DNA from: DATARR01 sp036376245
GTDB lineage: Bacteria > Acidobacteriota > Thermoanaerobaculia > Multivoradales > UBA5704
DNA length: 64,000 bases
NCBI GenBank assembly: GCA_036376245.1
Contig: DASVAS010000028.1
Span: forward strand, 62,001 to 126,000
Reading direction: 5' to 3'
The notes below the pieces were generated by a model, which ran no database searches, had not been told where the DNA came from, and worked only from the letters and a program-made list of their open reading frames with translations. Shown here piece by piece: positions 17,901 through 26,161 of this stretch. The position numbers and the translations under genes are program-made. The stretch's first letter is position 1; each line of letters starts with the position of its first letter.

Positions 17901-18863
17901 ATGGACCTCTACGACACCCTGATCGTGGGCGGCGGCCCGGCCGGCCTCTCGGCGGCGCTCCATCTGGCCTGGCACCGGCGCAAGGTGCTGGTGATCGACC
18001 GCGTCACCGGCCCTCTGTTCTTCACGCTGGAGAAGCTCTGGAACGTCCCCGGCATGCCCGGCGCGACCGGGGCGGAGATCCAGAAGAGCCTCAAGGCCCA
18101 GGCGTTGGAGATGGGGGCCGAGGTCCAGCGCGGCAGCGTGGTCCGGGCGGAGGGACAGGAAGGGGAGTTCCTCCTCACCGGCAGCAAGGGAGAGCAGTGG
18201 CGGGGCCGCACCCTGCTGCTGGCCACGGGGGTGGCGCGCTATCACCCGACCGTGGACGGCGACTTCACTCCCTGCTTCAGCTACGCGGGCAAGGGCAACC
18301 TCTTCTACTGCACGGACTGCGAAGGGCCGGAGCTGTTCGGCCGCGACACGGTCGTCCTCGGCGCCGGCCCGGCGGACTGGGCGGCGGGCATGGCCGTGGG
18401 GCTCTCCCGCTACACGGACAGGATGCGGGTGCTCCTCACCGGCGGCCAGGACCTCTCGGAGCGCTGGGCCGAGCGGCTGCGGGAGCGGAACATCCCGGTG
18501 CTGAAGGGCGAGATCCAGCGGCTGATCGGCGAGAAGCGCCACCTGACGGGAGTGGAGCTCAAGGACGGGACGGTCGTGGAGGCGGAGGCCTTTTTCGTAT
18601 CGAGCCCGGCCCGGGGGCGGACGGACCTCGCCGTCCAGCTCGGCGTCGAGATCGCCCCCACCGGCCACCACGCCCAGCCGCTGTCGCAGCGCGGGGACAC
18701 CAACGTTCCCGGCGTGTGGGTGGCGGGGGACCTGCGGCCGATGACGCAGCAGGTGGCGGTCGCGCTGGGGACGGGGAACATCGCGGCCGTGATGATCGAC
18801 CAGCACCTGCGCAGGCGTGAGGTGGAGGGCCGGCGGGATATGATCTCCCCCGGAGCAGAGTAG
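17901..18863 (+). CDS. thioredoxin-reductase-like flavoprotein
   Basis: 320 residues, FAD- and NAD(P)H-binding. FAD motif VGGGPAGLSAAL is at the N-terminus. A second nucleotide motif VVLGAGPADWAA is followed by GVWVAGDLRPMTQQVAVALGTG at the C-terminus. A Cys pair Cys137-Thr-Asp-Cys140 lies just before the NAD(P)H domain, where thioredoxin reductases have CATC-type pairs. The domain order is that of TrxR/AhpF-like proteins. The altered pair and absence of a thioredoxin gene leave the substrate open. It is followed without gap by a lipoprotein gene. Confidence 0.85.
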   Translation: MDLYDTLIVGGGPAGLSAALHLAWHRRKVLVIDRVTGPLFFTLEKLWNVPGMPGATGAEIQKSLKAQALEMGAEVQRGSVVRAEGQEGEFLLTGSKGEQWRGRTLLLATGVARYHPTVDGDFTPCFSYAGKGNLFYCTDCEGPELFGRDTVVLGAGPADWAAGMAVGLSRYTDRMRVLLTGGQDLSERWAERLRERNIPVLKGEIQRLIGEKRHLTGVELKDGTVVEAEAFFVSSPARGRTDLAVQLGVEIAPTGHHAQPLSQRGDTNVPGVWVAGDLRPMTQQVAVALGTGNIAAVMIDQHLRRREVEGRRDMISPGAE

Positions 18864-19358
18864 ATGAACCTTTCCCCGAGCGCCGGCCGGACCCTGGTCC
18901 TGATCCTCTCCCTCTGCGGCTGCATGGCCTGCACGGGAGCGCGCGATCCGAAGACTCCCGCGTCCGAACCCAGGACGGCCCTGGAGATGCTGCGGGACCG
19001 CGCGTCCGGCGTGCAGTGGGACGCGGCGAGCCAGCGGAAGGCCGACTTCGATCAGGACGGACAGCAGGACGCGGCCTTCCTGGGATTCCGCAAGGACAAG
19101 GCCGTCGTGGGCATCGTCCAGGGGCCGATGACGTCCCGCAGGCGGATCTCGCTCCTGGAGTTCGACCGGGGAGGCGGCGGTCAGGACGACCTCTGTTCCG
19201 AAAAGGTCGGGATCGACCTCGAACGCCTGGAAGAGCTGGAGAGCCCCGAGGAGGTCCCGGTCAAAGGGATCGGGGTCAACCTCCACGACGACCGGTGCGA
19301 TGCGTTCCACATCTACTGGGACCCGGTGAACCGGCGCTTCGACTGGTGGAGGCTCTGA
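18864..19358 (+). CDS. putative lipoprotein, unknown function
   Basis: 164 residues with a hydrophobic start ending in GCMAC, a plausible lipobox giving a lipid-anchored cysteine. The mature part is polar: KADFDQDGQQDAAFLGF resembles an EF-hand-like or VCBS-type D-x-D-x-D loop, then VGIVQGPMTSRRRISLLEF. It starts on the base after the flavoprotein stop and overlaps the phosphatase gene by TGATG, so it lies in one transcript with both. Function not recognised. Confidence 0.7.
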   Translation: MNLSPSAGRTLVLILSLCGCMACTGARDPKTPASEPRTALEMLRDRASGVQWDAASQRKADFDQDGQQDAAFLGFRKDKAVVGIVQGPMTSRRRISLLEFDRGGGGQDDLCSEKVGIDLERLEELESPEEVPVKGIGVNLHDDRCDAFHIYWDPVNRRFDWWRL

Positions 19359-19786
19359 TGGACATCATCTGCCTCGACGACTCCGGCTGCCTTTTCCTCT
19401 CGCCCAAGATCACCGACTGGCGGTACCTGGACGAGCACGGGATCACGGTGGTGATCGACCTCGAAGGGGAGATCGACCACGGCATCCCGACGATGCCCAA
19501 CCACGTCCTCTACATCTACTACCCCATCTACGACGAGGACCTCCCGGACCTCCCCAAGCTCCTCTCCGTGGCGCGGCTCGGCGCCTCCCTGGTGGAGAGC
19601 GGCCATCGGGTGCTCTCCCATTGCGGCATGGGGTTCAACCGCTCGGCCCTGGTGGCGGGGCTGATCCTCATGCACCTCGGCATGAGCGGGGAAGAGGTGG
19701 TGGCGCACCTGCGCGGCAAGCGGCCGGGGGCCCTCTTCAACGAGCGGTTCGCCGAATACCTCCTCAGCCATCCAGGCTTCCGATGA
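19358..19786 (+). CDS. dual-specificity-type protein phosphatase
   Basis: 142 residues, cytoplasmic. The active-site loop HCGMGFNRS holds nucleophile Cys89 and Arg95, matching the HCx5RS signature. A likely general-acid Asp is near 60-63 (YDEDLPD). It is a minimal tyrosine/dual-specificity phosphatase fold, as found in many bacterial stand-alone enzymes. The ATG overlaps the lipoprotein stop, and its own stop overlaps the NUDIX gene ATG. The substrate is unknown. Confidence 0.85.
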   Translation: MDIICLDDSGCLFLSPKITDWRYLDEHGITVVIDLEGEIDHGIPTMPNHVLYIYYPIYDEDLPDLPKLLSVARLGASLVESGHRVLSHCGMGFNRSALVAGLILMHLGMSGEEVVAHLRGKRPGALFNERFAEYLLSHPGFR

Positions 19787-20565
19787 GCCGGGACCCAAGC
19801 TGGTGGTTCGCCTTCCGGGGGAGCGAGCTTCTCGTCCGGGTGGAAGGCCCCGGCGCCCGCCTGCTCACCGGCGCCGAATGGACGGCTTTCGGTCTCGCCG
19901 GGGACGAGGTCCACGCCCTGGGCGACTGGGAGGACGCCGTCTATTACGCCGTCGGGCTGGCGGAGGGGACGGAGCCGCCCGAGGGCACGGCCTTCCACGG
20001 CCTGCGGCGCCTCTGGGGGATGCTGGACGAGGAGGCGTGGAAGCTCGCCGGCCGGGCCGTACAGATCGTGGAATGGGACCGCAACCACCGCTTCTGCGGC
20101 CGCTGCGGCGCGGCGACGGAGCGCAACCCAGGGGAGCTCGCCCGCGTCTGCCCCCGCTGCGGCCTCCAGCAGTTCCCGCGCATCTCGCCGGCGGTGATCG
20201 TCCGCGTCGAGCATGGGGACCGCATCCTCCTGGCCCGCTCGCCGCACTTCGCGCCCGGGGTCTACAGCACCCTGGCGGGGTTCGTCGAGCCGGGGGAGTC
20301 CCTGGAGGACACCGTGATCCGGGAGGTGCGGGAGGAGTCGGGCGTCACCGTGACCAACGTCCGCTACTTCGGCAGCCAGCCCTGGCCCTTTCCCCACTCG
20401 CTGATGATCGGCTTCGTGGCCGACTATGAGTCCGGCGAGGTCCGCGCCCAGGAAGGCGAGATCGAGGACGTCCGCTGGTTCGGGGTGGACGACCTGCCCG
20501 GGCTCCCTTCCCGCTTCAGCATCGCCCGCGCGCTGATCGACGAATTCATCGCGGCGCGGAAGTAG
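19783..20565 (+). CDS. nudC: NADH pyrophosphatase / NAD-capped RNA hydrolase
   Basis: 260 residues. A zinc ribbon CGRC ... CPRC (about residues 99-122) precedes a full Nudix box starting GFVEPGESLEDTVIREVREE. The downstream SQPWPFPHSLM matches the SQPWPFP motif that marks NADH pyrophosphatases. It hydrolyses NAD(H) to NMN and AMP, and its relatives decap NAD-capped RNA. It lies last in the plus-strand run and overlaps its convergent neighbour, a methyltransferase, by 20 bases. Confidence 0.93.
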   Translation: MSRDPSWWFAFRGSELLVRVEGPGARLLTGAEWTAFGLAGDEVHALGDWEDAVYYAVGLAEGTEPPEGTAFHGLRRLWGMLDEEAWKLAGRAVQIVEWDRNHRFCGRCGAATERNPGELARVCPRCGLQQFPRISPAVIVRVEHGDRILLARSPHFAPGVYSTLAGFVEPGESLEDTVIREVREESGVTVTNVRYFGSQPWPFPHSLMIGFVADYESGEVRAQEGEIEDVRWFGVDDLPGLPSRFSIARALIDEFIAARK

Positions 20566-21196
20566 CGATGTAGAGGATGTGGGCGTGGGGGTAGCCCGCG
20601 CCGACCTCCACGGCCTCGACGCCGCTGAAGCCCGCCTGGAGGAGGCGCTCGCGGACGCGGGCCCGCGGCTCGTAGCTGAACGCCTCTCCCAGGGTCAGGC
20701 CGATGCGGTCGGAAACCATCTCCTGCGCCCGGTTCCAGAACGCCTTCAGCCGGTGCTCCGGGTCGAGATCCTTGACCATCAGGACGCCCCCCGGCGCCAG
20801 CCTCTCCCGCGCCCAGCGGAAGAAGGGGTCCCATTCGTCCAGCGGAAACCGGTAGAGCACGTCGAACAGGGTCACGGCGTCGAACGTTCCGCGGACGCCG
20901 GAATGGAAGCTCCCCACGACCTTGAGGCCCGGGCGGCGGGGGATCAGGAAGATCTTGCGCAGATCCGGCTCCACGCCCACCACCTCCCGGGCTCCCGCTC
21001 GGAGGGCAAGATGTGCGAAGATTCCATGACCAGCTCCGACATCCAGGATTCGCGACGCCGGCGGGAGATGTTTCAGCACCCGCAGGAACGGACAGGTAAG
21101 AAGACGTCCCAGGACGTGCAGCCGGGTCGGCGGGGGAGCCGACCCGTAAAGGCCGCGCACCAGGGACAGAGCCTGGAAGGGGCTGAGAGGGTTCAC
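20546..21196 (-). CDS. class I SAM-dependent methyltransferase
   Basis: 216 residues from a GTG start at 21196; a TTG at 21232 would overlap the divergent gene. Motif I is ILDVGAGHGIFAHLAL, and the acidic residue ending strand 2 is in VVGVEPDLRK. The post-I block FDAVTLFDVLYRF and LAPGGVLMVKD are typical of class I enzymes. No membrane segment is present. It lies head-to-head with a glycosyltransferase-type gene, so it may modify a lipid or sugar there, which is inference. Confidence 0.8.
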   Translation of the reverse strand: MNPLSPFQALSLVRGLYGSAPPPTRLHVLGRLLTCPFLRVLKHLPPASRILDVGAGHGIFAHLALRAGAREVVGVEPDLRKIFLIPRRPGLKVVGSFHSGVRGTFDAVTLFDVLYRFPLDEWDPFFRWARERLAPGGVLMVKDLDPEHRLKAFWNRAQEMVSDRIGLTLGEAFSYEPRARVRERLLQAGFSGVEAVEVGAGYPHAHILYIATSAPR

Positions 21197-21219
21197 GGCG
21201 ACTGCATATCCGCTGCTCG

Positions 21220-23028
21220 ATGGAAGTGTCAACCTTTTCGCGCTCCGCCGCCTGGCGGCCTTCCGCCTGTGCTCTGACCGGCCTTGCCCTGGTGGCCGCC
21301 GTCCGGGCGTTCACGCTGCCCCGCAGCCTGTGGGAGCTGGACGAGATCCTCTTCTCCCGCGGGGTGGAGATGTTCGACCCCGTCTCCCACCGGCCGCATC
21401 CGCCGGGCTATCCGCTCCTCGTCGCGCTCGGCAAGCTGTTCGCGCTCGTCTTCCGGGACCCCTTCCCCAGCCTGGTGGCCCTGAGCTTCGTCTCGTGCCT
21501 GATCGGCTACTGGGCCCTGGTCGCGGCCTTCCGGCGGATCGGCGGCGACGACCGGGTGGCCGTGGCCGCGGCGCTGCTCTTCCATCTCTCCCCCGTGATG
21601 CTGGTCCAGGGGCCGCTTCCGATGTCGGACCCCCCGGCCCTGATGTTCGTCGCCCTGGCGCTGGCCGCGGCGGCGGGCCTCGCGGGCCCGGACGGCGGCG
21701 GCTCCGTCTGGACGGCCGTGGCCCTGGGGGCCTTCGCCTCGGCGGCGGTGGGATGCCGGCCGCAGCTCGCCCTGGTGGTCCTGCCCATGCTGGCGGTGGC
21801 GCTCTGGCAGATCCCGGGCTGGCGGCGGCGCTTCGTGGCCGTGGGCGCCTTCGCCGTCGTCTCCCTCGGCTGGTTCGTGCCCCTGGTCATGGCCACGGGA
21901 GGATGGGACGGCTTCGTGGCCTATCAGATGAAGCAGGCCGGGTCCGTGGCCAAGAACGACATGAACGCTTCCCGGGCGGGGCTCTCCTGGGTCCGGCTGG
22001 CGTCGCGGTTCATCGCTCACCCCTGGGGGCCGCACTGGCTGGCCCTGCCGGTGCTGGCGCTGGCGGCGGCGGGGGCCGTCGATCTCGTCCGTCGCCGGCG
22101 GACCCTGGCCCTGCCCCTGGCGGTCATGGCGGCGGCCCAGATCGCCGTCTGCCTGCTGGTCATGGACCCCGGGGACGGTCCTCGCTACGCCCTGCCGGCG
22201 GTGCTGGCGGCGGCCTTCGCGGCGGCGGCGGGAGGCGCGGTCCTGGCGCGGCTGGCCCGAAGGCCGGCGGTGATCTGGGCGATCGTCGGGATCGTCTTCG
22301 CCGCCGGAGCGGTCTACGCCCGGCCGGTGCTGGCCGTCCGCTCCTCGGAGATATCGCCGGCCCTCCAGGCGGTCCGCTGGGCGGAGCGCCACCTGCCGCG
22401 CGATACCGTCATCCTGGTCGGGGACGAGATGGCGCCCTATGGCACCTTCCTGCTGCGGGACTACGACGTCGCCTTCGTCGAGGACGGCCTGCGCCGGACG
22501 GCCCGGCGGCCGCGAACGCCCGTGTACCTGCTGGCGGAAGGGGAGAGCGGGTGGAAGGGGGCGGTGACCTTCCGCTGGCCGGACGGCGACGCCTACCGCC
22601 GCCTCACCCGCAACCACTACCGGGTGGTCTCCTGGAGCCCCATCCCGCCGGACCGGCGGTTCCAGGCCGTGCGGGGCGTCCACGGCTGGGAGCCCAGCTT
22701 CCGGGACGCCCGGTGGCGGTGGCTGGAGCCCGAGGCCGCCGTCCTTCTCTATCCCCGTGGCGCCGGGGCCGCGGGCGTCACGCTGAGCCTCGACTCCGCG
22801 GCGCCCATCCCCGAAAACACCGTGGCGGTCTCCATCAACGGCGCGCCCGCCGGAACGGTGGAGATTCACCGCGGAGACACCCGGACCGTAGAGCTGGCCC
22901 TGCCCGCCGGCCCCGCCGAGATCGCCTTCCGCTCGGCGCGGTCGTTCGTCCCCGCCGAGGCCGGGATCGGGACGGACACCCGCCGCCTGTCCGTGCAGCT
23001 TGTTTCCGTGGAGCGGCTCGTCCGCTGA
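21220..23028 (+). CDS. GT-C-type membrane glycosyltransferase (PMT/ArnT-like)
   Basis: 602 residues with about 10 hydrophobic segments in the first 375 residues and a soluble C-terminal domain. An acidic motif in the first outer loop (RSLWELDEILFSRGVEMF) and the nearby HPPGYPLLVALGKL match the GT39/ArnT layout, in which these enzymes take sugar from a polyprenyl-phosphate donor on the outer face of the membrane. The last 130 residues are beta-rich (VTLSLDSAAPIPENTVAVSI). A GT2 gene that could make the lipid-linked donor follows after 15 bases. Confidence 0.78.
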   Translation: MEVSTFSRSAAWRPSACALTGLALVAAVRAFTLPRSLWELDEILFSRGVEMFDPVSHRPHPPGYPLLVALGKLFALVFRDPFPSLVALSFVSCLIGYWALVAAFRRIGGDDRVAVAAALLFHLSPVMLVQGPLPMSDPPALMFVALALAAAAGLAGPDGGGSVWTAVALGAFASAAVGCRPQLALVVLPMLAVALWQIPGWRRRFVAVGAFAVVSLGWFVPLVMATGGWDGFVAYQMKQAGSVAKNDMNASRAGLSWVRLASRFIAHPWGPHWLALPVLALAAAGAVDLVRRRRTLALPLAVMAAAQIAVCLLVMDPGDGPRYALPAVLAAAFAAAAGGAVLARLARRPAVIWAIVGIVFAAGAVYARPVLAVRSSEISPALQAVRWAERHLPRDTVILVGDEMAPYGTFLLRDYDVAFVEDGLRRTARRPRTPVYLLAEGESGWKGAVTFRWPDGDAYRRLTRNHYRVVSWSPIPPDRRFQAVRGVHGWEPSFRDARWRWLEPEAAVLLYPRGAGAAGVTLSLDSAAPIPENTVAVSINGAPAGTVEIHRGDTRTVELALPAGPAEIAFRSARSFVPAEAGIGTDTRRLSVQLVSVERLVR

Positions 23029-23043
23029 ACCGAGGTCATCGCC

Positions 23044-23817
23044 ATGTCCAGCCAACCCACCGTCTCGCTCGTGATCCCGATGTTCAACGAGGAGGAGAAC
23101 ATCGAACATGCCGTGGCCTGCGCCGTCGAGGCTCTGGAGCGCCACAGCGGCGGCTATGAGGTCGTGATCGTGGACGACGCCTCGACGGACCGTTCCGCCG
23201 AGATCGTCTCCCGGCTCGCCGCGGAGAACCCGGCCATCCGGCTGCTGCGGCACGAGGTGAACCGGAAGCTGGGCGCGACGCTGAAGACGGGCTTCGCCGC
23301 CGTCCGCATGGACATGGTGCTCTACATGGACGCCGACCTGCCGTTCGATCCCGAGGCCGTCGGCCGCGCCCTCCAGGCCATGCGGGTGACGCGGGCGGAC
23401 GTCATCGCCGGCTACCGGCTGGACCGCACCACCGAGGGGTTCCGGCGGACGGTCTACTCCTACCTCTACAACTCCCTGATCGGGGTCCTCTTCGGCTGGC
23501 CCCACCGCGACATCAACTTCTCCTTCAAGCTGATGCGGCGGGAGGTCCTGGAGGCGATGGAGCTGCGCTCCGAGGGCTCGCTGATCGACGCCGAGATGAT
23601 CGTCAAGGCCAGGAACCTGGGCTTCGTCATCCAGCAGCTCGGCCTCGACTACTTTCCCCGCACCCGCGGGAGCTCGACGCTGTCGTCGCCGTCCGTGATC
23701 CTCAAGATCCTGCGCGAGCTGGTGACCCTCTACCCGGAGATGAAGCATCCCAGGCGCCGGCAGAGCCCGCCGCGGGGTGAGACCGTGCCCGTCGAAGCCA
23801 CGAGCCCGGGCCGTTGA
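23044..23817 (+). CDS. family 2 glycosyltransferase (polyprenyl-phosphate type)
   Basis: 257 residues, GT-A fold. SLVIPMFNEEENIE at the start, VVIVDDASTDRSAEIV and the metal-binding LYMDADLPFD are diagnostic, with DINFSFKLMRR further on. There are no C-terminal membrane helices. Enzymes of this kind make dolichol/undecaprenyl-phosphate sugars used by GT-C transferases such as the one encoded just upstream. The stop codon overlaps the TTG start of the YdjC-like gene, so the three genes form a unit. Confidence 0.9.
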   Translation: MSSQPTVSLVIPMFNEEENIEHAVACAVEALERHSGGYEVVIVDDASTDRSAEIVSRLAAENPAIRLLRHEVNRKLGATLKTGFAAVRMDMVLYMDADLPFDPEAVGRALQAMRVTRADVIAGYRLDRTTEGFRRTVYSYLYNSLIGVLFGWPHRDINFSFKLMRREVLEAMELRSEGSLIDAEMIVKARNLGFVIQQLGLDYFPRTRGSSTLSSPSVILKILRELVTLYPEMKHPRRRQSPPRGETVPVEATSPGR

Positions 23818-24665
23818 GAGCGCTGGTCGTCACCGCCGACGACGCCGGGCTCCATCCCGGCATGACCCTCGGCGTCGTCAAGGCCCACGACGAGGGGATC
23901 GTCACCGCCTGCAGCGTCGTGACCGCCGGCCGCGCCTTCGAGCACGCCGTGCCGCTGCTGCGGGAGCGGCCGGAACTGGACGTCGGAATCCACTTCACAC
24001 TGGTGGGCGAGCGGCCGCTGTCGCCGCCGGAGCGGGTGCGGTCCCTCCTGGGCCGGGACGGCGCCTTCCTGCCGGACTTCCGGGCCTTCACCCTGCGCTA
24101 CCTGGCGGGCGGGATCGACCCGGCTGAAATCGAGGCGGAGCTGCGGCGCCAGTTGGAGCGCCTCCTCGCGGCGGGCCTCCCGGTCGTCCACGCCAACAGC
24201 CACCAGCACCTGCACGTCCTGCCAGGCGTCTTCGAGGCCGTGCTGCGATTGGCGGAGGAGAACGCCATCCCCTACGTGCGCATCCCCGGCGATCCCGCCG
24301 CCGTCCGCCGTCCCTCGCCGCGGTCGGCGCAGATCGCGGTGCTGGGCCTTCTCGGACAGAGGGCGCGCTGGCGCCTGGAGGAGCGCGGCACGTCACGGGC
24401 CGCGGACCGCGCCGTGGGCGTCCTCGACGCCGGGAGGCTGACCTCCGCACGTCTGATCCACATCCTGGCGGACGTCGACGGCGTCACCGAGCTGGTCTGC
24501 CATCCCGGGCAGGGGGACGCGGAGCTCGCGAGGGACTACGACTGGGGCTACGGCTGGGACGAGGAGACGGCGGCGCTCCGTGATCCCGCCGTGGCGGAAG
24601 CCTTGCGGTCGGAGGAGATCCGGCTCACCTCGTTCTCGCGCCTGCGGAGCGTCCTGATCTCGTAG
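23814..24665 (+). CDS. YdjC/ChbG-family carbohydrate deacetylase
   Basis: 283 residues. The metal site is visible as VVTADDAGLHPGMT (Asp pair) and HANSHQHLHVLPG (His cluster), the YdjC/ChbG/HpnK pattern. These enzymes remove acetyl groups from N-acetylated sugars. The TTG start at 23814 overlaps the GT2 stop. With a GT2 and a GT-C gene upstream, it probably trims a lipid-linked amino sugar. The 3-prime end overlaps the convergent membrane-protein gene by 118 bases. Confidence 0.82.
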   Translation: MRALVVTADDAGLHPGMTLGVVKAHDEGIVTACSVVTAGRAFEHAVPLLRERPELDVGIHFTLVGERPLSPPERVRSLLGRDGAFLPDFRAFTLRYLAGGIDPAEIEAELRRQLERLLAAGLPVVHANSHQHLHVLPGVFEAVLRLAEENAIPYVRIPGDPAAVRRPSPRSAQIAVLGLLGQRARWRLEERGTSRAADRAVGVLDAGRLTSARLIHILADVDGVTELVCHPGQGDAELARDYDWGYGWDEETAALRDPAVAEALRSEEIRLTSFSRLRSVLIS

Positions 24666-26161
24666 AGCGCGCCTCCGTTCTCGTCCGAGACCAGCCGGTA
24701 GTACCGCCGCAGGCGTTGATCCAGGCCCATCCCCCCGGGCATCTTCCAGACGTAGACCGTGTCGACCAGGCCCCGGTTGAACCGCGGGCGGTAGAGGTTC
24801 GGCGCGAACGCGATCCCGGGAGTGTCGGGAAAGACCACCGACTCGCGGAAGCGGACGGGGAAGAACGGCACCTTGGCCTCGTAGTTCTCCCAGTCGATCA
24901 GTCCCTTCTCGATGGCCGCGTACCCCGCCGCGTGGGACTGGATGTGCATGTGGGCCGCGCGGGAGTCGAGCCGGAAGTTGAGGGTGAGCAGCCGCGTGTT
25001 GGGCCGTGCCGCCGCGAGCCCATTCACATAGTCCCGCATCTCGCGCCCCAGCAGGCCGTACCAGTGGACCAGATAGCCGAGGTACAGCAGCGCCGTGACG
25101 GTGAGCACGGCGGCGCCGATCCGCTCCCCGGACCGCCCCAGCCGCGGCGAGAGCCACGCGAACAGGAGGAGGTAAGGGTAGAGGCTGAGCCGCTGCTTCA
25201 TCAGGTAGCCGCCGGACATCCCCTCCGGGCTGAGGAAGAAGAGCACGGTGAAGAGGACCGCCAGGAGCAGGAAGACGTCCGTCTCCCGCGACATCGGCCG
25301 GCCGCTTACGAAGCTCTCGCGCCGGACGGTGAGGATCATCAGCAGGAGGAAGACCGCGGCCACCGCCGTCCCGAGCCAGACCTGGACGGGGCTGAAGGAG
25401 AGGAACACTTCGAGCCGGGTGAAGTACAGCAGGAGCTGCCGGAACCCCCAGTCCCTTTCGATCACGTCGCTGCCCTGGACCGAGAAGAACCAGAGAGGGA
25501 GGATCACCTGCGGCGCCAGGATCGGGATGTGGAGCAGATGCCGGCGCCAGACTTCCTTCCGCAGCGTCGCGAGCCAGCACACGGAGATGGCGATCAGCGC
25601 CAGGCCGAACGAGAGGATGTGCGAGAACCAGCACAGCCAGAGCAGGAGGTTGATCCCCACCGCGAAGCCCGGCGTGGGCGTGTGCCGGCGTCTCCACCAG
25701 AAGCCCAGGATGATCGGGAACAGCGCCACGCTGAGCGAGAAGTTGTAGAAGCCGTACTGGAAGAGCTGCTGATAAGCGAACGGAAAAGCCAGGAAGGCGA
25801 TCCATCGCTGATCGCTCCGCACCGCCCCGCAGAAGTACCAGATCCCGCCCAGGAACGTCAGCACGTAGAGGCTCGCCATCAGCTTTTCCGCCGCGAGCGG
25901 CGGGACCACGAACATCAGCAGCGCCGTCACCGCGTGGCCGGTCCAGTTCGGATAGGGCCGCGCGTTGATCTCGTAATGCTCCTGGAAGAGCGGGTACTCC
26001 TCGACGTTGTGGTACTGCCGCAGGATCCAGGCGTTGTAGGTGTGGCAGGCGCCGTCGATCGTGGGCAGATAGCGGACGGTCCAGAGCGGGAGGACGTACA
26101 GCAGGGCGAGCGCGAAGAAGAGACGGCGCAGCCGCCTCTCATCCCGGAGGAGATCGTTCAA
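24548..26161 (-). CDS. polytopic membrane protein, tandem paralogue 3 of 3
   Basis: About 537 residues; one of three tandem paralogues. A first hydrophobic segment (LFFALALLYVLPLW) is followed by the shared block PTIDGACHTYNAWILRQYHN and NARPYPNWTGHAVTALL. About eleven hydrophobic segments follow, then a soluble tail of some 100 residues with EKGLIDWENYEAKVPFFPVRF. This topology, with Asp and His in the first loop, resembles GT-C glycosyltransferases, but I cannot assign a family. The TTG start overlaps the upstream stop. The C-terminus extends about 23 residues beyond its paralogues, over the convergent YdjC gene. Confidence 0.75.
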   Translation of the reverse strand: MNDLLRDERRLRRLFFALALLYVLPLWTVRYLPTIDGACHTYNAWILRQYHNVEEYPLFQEHYEINARPYPNWTGHAVTALLMFVVPPLAAEKLMASLYVLTFLGGIWYFCGAVRSDQRWIAFLAFPFAYQQLFQYGFYNFSLSVALFPIILGFWWRRRHTPTPGFAVGINLLLWLCWFSHILSFGLALIAISVCWLATLRKEVWRRHLLHIPILAPQVILPLWFFSVQGSDVIERDWGFRQLLLYFTRLEVFLSFSPVQVWLGTAVAAVFLLLMILTVRRESFVSGRPMSRETDVFLLLAVLFTVLFFLSPEGMSGGYLMKQRLSLYPYLLLFAWLSPRLGRSGERIGAAVLTVTALLYLGYLVHWYGLLGREMRDYVNGLAAARPNTRLLTLNFRLDSRAAHMHIQSHAAGYAAIEKGLIDWENYEAKVPFFPVRFRESVVFPDTPGIAFAPNLYRPRFNRGLVDTVYVWKMPGGMGLDQRLRRYYRLVSDENGGALYEIRTLRRRENEVSRISSDRKASATAGSRSAAVSSSQP

